A stretch of DNA of 18,241 nt from assembly GCA_900546145.1 (NCBI GenBank), contig URBN01000038.1, forward strand, positions 1-18,241, in the 5' to 3' direction. Positions 14,901 through 18,241 of this stretch are shown in pieces. Every line of letters begins with the position of its first letter. Position 1 is the stretch's first letter. Source of the DNA: an uncultured Desulfovibrio sp. Lineage in GTDB: Bacteria; Desulfobacterota; Desulfovibrionia; Desulfovibrionales; Desulfovibrionaceae. The position numbers and the translations under genes are program-made. Under the pieces are notes generated by a model. That model saw only the letters and a program-made list of their open reading frames with translations, had not been told where the DNA came from and did no database searches.

Positions 14901-15740
14901 ATGAAGACATGGCTTATTACCGGCTGTTCGTCCGGTCTTGGAAAGGGACTCGCTGAAGCCGTTCTCGCACACGGGGATCAGGCCGTTGTCACGGCCCGCA
15001 GACCCGAAACACTGCGTCATTTTACTGACTGCTATCCCGGGACCGCCCTGGCCCTGCCTCTCGATGTCAACGATGACGCGCAGGCGGACGCCGCCGTGGA
15101 GGCCGCGCTCGCCCGGTTCGGCCGCGTGGATGTGCTTGCCAGTGTGGCGGGCTACTGCCTGCGCGGCGCTGTGGAGGAATGCTCCATGGACGAGATACAC
15201 CGGCAGTTCGAGACGAATTTCTTTGGCACGGTACGCATGATCCGGAAAGTGCTGCCCTCCATGCGCGCCGTGAGAAATGGCGCCATCGTGTGCTTTTCCT
15301 CCATCGCGGCTGCGGGAACGTCACCGGGATCCGCCTTCTACGGGGCCACGAAATGTGCCGTGGAGGCCATGGCCGACGGCCTGAGGAAAGAAGTGAATCC
15401 CCTGGGGATCCGCGTGATCGTGGCTGAGCCAGGACCTTTCAGGACGGACTTCTTCGACCGTTCCATCAATATCAGCGCCAATAATATCAGCGACTACAGG
15501 GATACGGCCGGAAGCCGCAAGATACGTGTGACGGATCTGAGCGGGGACACTCCCCTCGGCAAATGGGGCGATGTTCTTAAGGCGGGCCGCGTCATTATTG
15601 AAGCTGTCGAGGGGGAAAAGAGCCCCTTCCGCCTGCCGCTCGGCTCGGCTGCCGTCCGCTATGTAAAGGAACAGATGAATGCCCGCCTCGCGGAAATCCG
15701 GGACTGGCAGGATCTCAGTGTCAGAACCGACGCCGACTGA
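14901..15740 (+). CDS. Short-chain dehydrogenase/reductase (classical SDR)
   Basis: A 279-residue NAD(P)-dependent oxidoreductase with a GGAG ribosome site. The Rossmann glycine motif is TGCSSGLG (7-14). Arg-Arg at 33-34 after the second strand suggests NADPH. LDVND (54-58) contacts the adenine ring. The structural NNAG motif is replaced by SVAG (81-84). The catalytic residues are Ser134 in FSS and Tyr147-x3-Lys151 in YGATK. The PGPFRTDFF segment after strand six is typical of the SDR subgroup annotated as oxidoreductases acting on small carbonyls. First gene of an apparent operon with the FMN reductase (57-base gap) and the aldo/keto reductase. Substrate unknown. Confidence 0.9.
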   Translation: MKTWLITGCSSGLGKGLAEAVLAHGDQAVVTARRPETLRHFTDCYPGTALALPLDVNDDAQADAAVEAALARFGRVDVLASVAGYCLRGAVEECSMDEIHRQFETNFFGTVRMIRKVLPSMRAVRNGAIVCFSSIAAAGTSPGSAFYGATKCAVEAMADGLRKEVNPLGIRVIVAEPGPFRTDFFDRSINISANNISDYRDTAGSRKIRVTDLSGDTPLGKWGDVLKAGRVIIEAVEGEKSPFRLPLGSAAVRYVKEQMNARLAEIRDWQDLSVRTDAD

Positions 15741-15797
15741 GACGGGACCTTTTCTGAACAGAAACGCGGCATGTACGCCGCCAAAGGGAAGAAAAAC

Positions 15798-16334
15798 ATG
15801 AAAAACGTGCTTATTCTCGCGGGAAGCCCCCGCAAAAAGGGCAATTCCGCGGCGCTCTGCCGCATGTTTGCCCGGGGCGCGGAGGAGGCCGGCAATAAAA
15901 CCGAGACCATCTTCCTGCGCGATAAAAAGATAGGCTACTGCCTGGCCTGCTACCACTGCCGCGATCACGGAGGCGTATGCGCTATAAAGGACGACATGGC
16001 GGAAATTCTCGACAAAATGAACGCCGCCGATGTCATTGTCATGGCCTCGCCCGTGTACTTTTACGCAGTGGACGCGCAGATGAAAGCGCTCATCGACCGC
16101 TGCGTCGCCCGCTGGCGCACCATAAAAAACAAGACCTTCTACTATATCATGACTTCGGCCGAGGATTCGGATACCGTCATGGACACCACGCTCCAGTGTC
16201 TGCGCGGCCTCGCCATGTGCCTGGACGGCTCAGTGGAGGGTGGCGTCATTTACGGCAAAGGCGTCTATGAGCCCGGCTCCATCGAAGGCAGGCCTGTCAT
16301 GCAGGAAGCCTATGAGATGGGACGCCGCGTCTGA
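15798..16334 (+). CDS. NADPH-dependent FMN reductase / iron-sulfur flavoprotein-like
   Basis: A 178-residue flavodoxin-fold protein. The start at 15798 (not 15771) is supported by AAAGGGAAG upstream and by the usual family start MKNVLILAGSPRKKGNS, which forms the FMN phosphate loop. Four cysteines, C48, C51, C54 and C61 (CLACYHC then GGVC), are arranged CX2CX2CX6C, the compact cluster motif of iron-sulfur flavoproteins, so a 4Fe-4S cluster is plausible. ASPVYFYAVDAQMKALIDR is the second conserved flavin-side block. Likely role: electron transfer or reduction of flavin, quinone or metal substrates under anaerobic conditions. It sits between an SDR and an aldo/keto reductase and is separated from the latter by only 13 bases. 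Confidence 0.88.
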   Translation: MKNVLILAGSPRKKGNSAALCRMFARGAEEAGNKTETIFLRDKKIGYCLACYHCRDHGGVCAIKDDMAEILDKMNAADVIVMASPVYFYAVDAQMKALIDRCVARWRTIKNKTFYYIMTSAEDSDTVMDTTLQCLRGLAMCLDGSVEGGVIYGKGVYEPGSIEGRPVMQEAYEMGRRV

Positions 16335-16347
16335 GAGAGGTTCTGTT

Positions 16348-17307
16348 ATGAAAAACCGCAGTATCGGCAGAATCGCCGCCTCCGAAATCGGTCTCGGCTG
16401 CATGGGCATGGATCACGCCTACGGGAAACCCGCGCCCCGCTCCGAAATGGTTTCCCTCCTGCATGAGGCCCTGGATCTCGGCTGCACCCTCTTTGACACA
16501 GCGCCTGTTTACGGCACGGCCAACGAGGAGCTTCTGGGTGAAGCCTTTTCGGACAGGCGGGATCGGGCTGTTCTCTGCACGAAGTTCGGCATTACGGGAC
16601 AAGCAGTGGAGAACGGGAGACCGGTCAACCTGCTCGACAGCCGCCCCGAATCCATCCGCGTCCAGGTTGAAGGATCGCTCAGACGTCTCAGAACCGACCA
16701 CATCGACCTCCTCTATCAGCACCGCGTGGATCCTCATGTGGAACCTGAAGAAGTGGCCGGCGTCATGGCGGATCTGAAACGGGAAGGAAAAATCAGAGAA
16801 TGGGGTCTTTCCAACGCGCCGGAAGACTATCTCCTGCGCGCCCACGCTGTCTGCCCCGTCGCGGCCGTCGAAAACCAGTACAGTATGATCTGGCGTGAAC
16901 CGGAAAAACGCGTTTTCGGCCTGTGCCGTCAGCTCGGTATGGCTTTTGTGGCCTACAGCCCGCTTGGCAACGGCTTCCTGAGCGGCCGCTTCACGAAAGC
17001 GGCCACATACCGGGAAGGCGATTTCAGGGGCTTTATGAACCGCTTTAAGCCTGAGGCCATGGAGCACAACCAGCCCGTTCTGGATCTCCTCCATGACATC
17101 GCGTCGGTCCGCGGCGCCACGCCTGCCCAGGTAGTTCTCGCCTGGGAGCTCGCCCGCGAACCCTTCATCCTGCCTATTCCGGGCACAACTAACCCCAAAC
17201 GTCTGAGGGAAAATCTCGGGGCGGCCGCCCTTTCTCTCTCTGATGACGAAATGGCGGACATCACCGGTGCCCTCGACAGGATGAACATCGATAACGCGTA
17301 CTTCTAG
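16348..17307 (+). CDS. Aldo/keto reductase
   Basis: A 319-residue NADPH-dependent TIM-barrel oxidoreductase. The start at 16348 is chosen because GAGAGG precedes it and the family N-terminus (IAASEIGLGCMGM) follows. An upstream in-frame ATG at 16240 lies inside the preceding gene. The catalytic tetrad is visible: Asp50 and Tyr55 in FDTAPVYG, Lys79 in TKFG and His125 in YQHRVD. WGLSN, NQYSMIWR and PIPGTTNPKRLRENLGA are the usual later motifs, the last binding the cofactor phosphate. The sequence is of the AKR13/YakC-like group often annotated as reducing small aldehydes. Last gene of the SDR-FMN reductase-AKR operon, followed by a strong terminator. Confidence 0.92.
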   Translation: MKNRSIGRIAASEIGLGCMGMDHAYGKPAPRSEMVSLLHEALDLGCTLFDTAPVYGTANEELLGEAFSDRRDRAVLCTKFGITGQAVENGRPVNLLDSRPESIRVQVEGSLRRLRTDHIDLLYQHRVDPHVEPEEVAGVMADLKREGKIREWGLSNAPEDYLLRAHAVCPVAAVENQYSMIWREPEKRVFGLCRQLGMAFVAYSPLGNGFLSGRFTKAATYREGDFRGFMNRFKPEAMEHNQPVLDLLHDIASVRGATPAQVVLAWELAREPFILPIPGTTNPKRLRENLGAAALSLSDDEMADITGALDRMNIDNAYF

Positions 17308-17335
17308 CGGGGGATGAAATCCTTTCCTGAAAGCA

Positions 17336-17379
17336 GCCCTTCCGGAAACGCTCTTACGCGCTTCCGGAAGGGCCTTTTT
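17336..17379 (+). terminator. Rho-independent terminator of the redox operon
   Basis: GCCCTTCCGGAA pairs perfectly with TTCCGGAAGGGC (12 bp, 14-base loop), and after one C five T residues follow. It lies about 30 bases after the aldo/keto reductase stop. Confidence 0.9.
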
Positions 17380-17412
17380 CAAATCCCTGCGGAGAAGAGG
17401 AATAAGGCTGAC

Positions 17413-18241
17413 ATGGCGGGACAGAAACCTGAGCTCACAGAGAAAGGAGGCCGGCTGAACGCCGGATCCCCGCCCCTTCATTCCGCGCCGCGGGGCGTTT
17501 CCCAGCCCTGCGGTCTGCCCCATTTCCCCAAATTCCGCCGCTGGCGTCTGCGGATGTCCGCGGCCCTTCTTTCCGGACTTCTTCTGGCCGGCATGCTCAT
17601 TTCCGCGTCCGGCGGCAGTGTCCGGAGTATGGAGAACACAATGGAAAACCGTCCCCTGAAAGCGGAAGACACGCTTCAGGATATGCTTGAACATCCTGCC
17701 CTCAGGTCCTTCGCGAAGCATCTTCTGCCGCGGCCTGAGGACGCGCACGCGCTCTGCACTTTAGGCACTGTCGGCCGGCTGATGCCCTGGCACCACGCCG
17801 TGCAGCCCGATGACGTGGTGGCTTCACTGAACCGGCTTATCCGCGACGTTAACGCGGGAAAGACGGTCTTCTACAGTTTTTACGACGAAGGACCTCTCAG
17901 GGAGAATACCGGCCTCTTCTTCCTGCGCGGGAAACCGGGGGCGCCCTTTGCTCTTATCTGTCCAGGCGGGGGATTCGTCTACGTCGGCACCTTCCATGAA
18001 GGCCTGCCTCTGGCGGAAGTCATTAACGCCAGGGGATACAACGCTTTTGTCCTGCAGTACCGCACGGGCGGCGAGGAGACGGCCTGCGCCGACATGGCGG
18101 CCGCCGTGTCCTGGATTTTCCGCAGCGCGGGGGAGCTCGGTGTGGGCACGGACGGATGGTCTGTCTGGGGCGGTTCAGCGGGAGCGCGCATGGCAGCCGA
18201 TATGGGGACGTACGGATCGGCCGCACTCGGCGGGGATCCCC
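17413..18241 (+). CDS. Exported alpha/beta hydrolase (esterase/lipase-like), 3' end outside window
   Basis: Incomplete: the frame is open to the window edge (276 codons seen). An N-terminal cytosolic stretch with a basic RRWRLR is followed by a hydrophobic segment (MSAALLSGLLLAGMLISASGG, about 46-66), a signal peptide or anchor. The true start may therefore be the ATG at 17548, but neither start has a good ribosome site. The hydrolase core begins about residue 170 with LICPGGGFVY, the oxyanion-hole HGG-like motif. It continues with GYNAFVLQYRTGG and the nucleophile elbow WGGSAGARMA (Ser255). This is the pattern of acetyl-esterase or lipase-type alpha/beta hydrolases; the substrate is unknown. 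The strong terminator of the redox operon separates it from the preceding genes. Confidence 0.85.
   Translation, partial: MAGQKPELTEKGGRLNAGSPPLHSAPRGVSQPCGLPHFPKFRRWRLRMSAALLSGLLLAGMLISASGGSVRSMENTMENRPLKAEDTLQDMLEHPALRSFAKHLLPRPEDAHALCTLGTVGRLMPWHHAVQPDDVVASLNRLIRDVNAGKTVFYSFYDEGPLRENTGLFFLRGKPGAPFALICPGGGFVYVGTFHEGLPLAEVINARGYNAFVLQYRTGGEETACADMAAAVSWIFRSAGELGVGTDGWSVWGGSAGARMAADMGTYGSAALGGDP

Noticed and set aside
16297..17748. 483-codon minus-strand frame opposite the aldo/keto reductase
   Set aside because: Shadow frame; the plus strand carries the full catalytic tetrad and family motifs, and the frame crosses a strong terminator.

Overview
The window looks like chromosomal DNA of a GC-rich Gram-negative bacterium. 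The best taxonomic clue is a set of three nickel/cobalt uptake components of the NikK-NikL-NikM (CbiM) kind described in Desulfovibrio relatives, together with many signal-peptide-bearing envelope proteins and a surface protein with an autotransporter-like leader. A host-associated member of the Desulfovibrionaceae would fit, but this is inference from gene content. No rRNA, tRNA or CRISPR array was seen. Coding density is low: several gene-free stretches of 350-1100 bp separate the genes.

Layout. (1) 70-1161, minus: a secreted or surface beta-helix-like protein that stops without a beta-barrel. (2) 2256-5041, minus: metal-uptake locus in transcription order nikK, cbiM/nikM, nikL. nikK has its own terminator. 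In front of cbiM lies a 680-bp regulatory region. One motif (minus strand TATTGCTA-N14-GTGTWAC) occurs three times with identical spacing: once before nikK and twice before cbiM. Each cbiM copy is followed by hairpins and a terminator-like structure. (3) 5389-7158, plus: a metallo-beta-lactamase-fold protein with altered metal-site motifs, then a hexapeptide acetyltransferase. (4) 7983-9461, plus: a secreted leucine-rich-repeat protein. (5) About 9850-12870: an AT-richer island dominated by a large DUF262-DUF1524-DUF4357 protein (GmrSD/type IV restriction relative), overlapped at its start by the tail of a short, perhaps truncated, upstream ORF, with a further small ORF at the island edge. (6) 13310-14101, minus: a secreted SH3b-domain protein. 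(7) 14901-17307, plus: a tight redox operon of a short-chain dehydrogenase, an iron-sulfur-flavoprotein-like NAD(P)H:FMN reductase and an aldo/keto reductase, closed by a strong terminator. (8) 17413-end, plus: an exported alpha/beta hydrolase cut by the window edge.

How the parts relate. NikK and NikL are predicted to work on the periplasmic side or at the membrane with the substrate-specific subunit CbiM/NikM to import Ni2+ or Co2+. The energising ATPase and EcfT subunit are not in the window. The shared operator ties the units into one regulon. The DUF262 island is probably an acquired defence gene. The redox operon looks like a small detoxification or reductive-metabolism unit. The most unusual item is the doubled operator-leader-terminator arrangement upstream of cbiM, which may encode attenuators or small RNAs under metal control.
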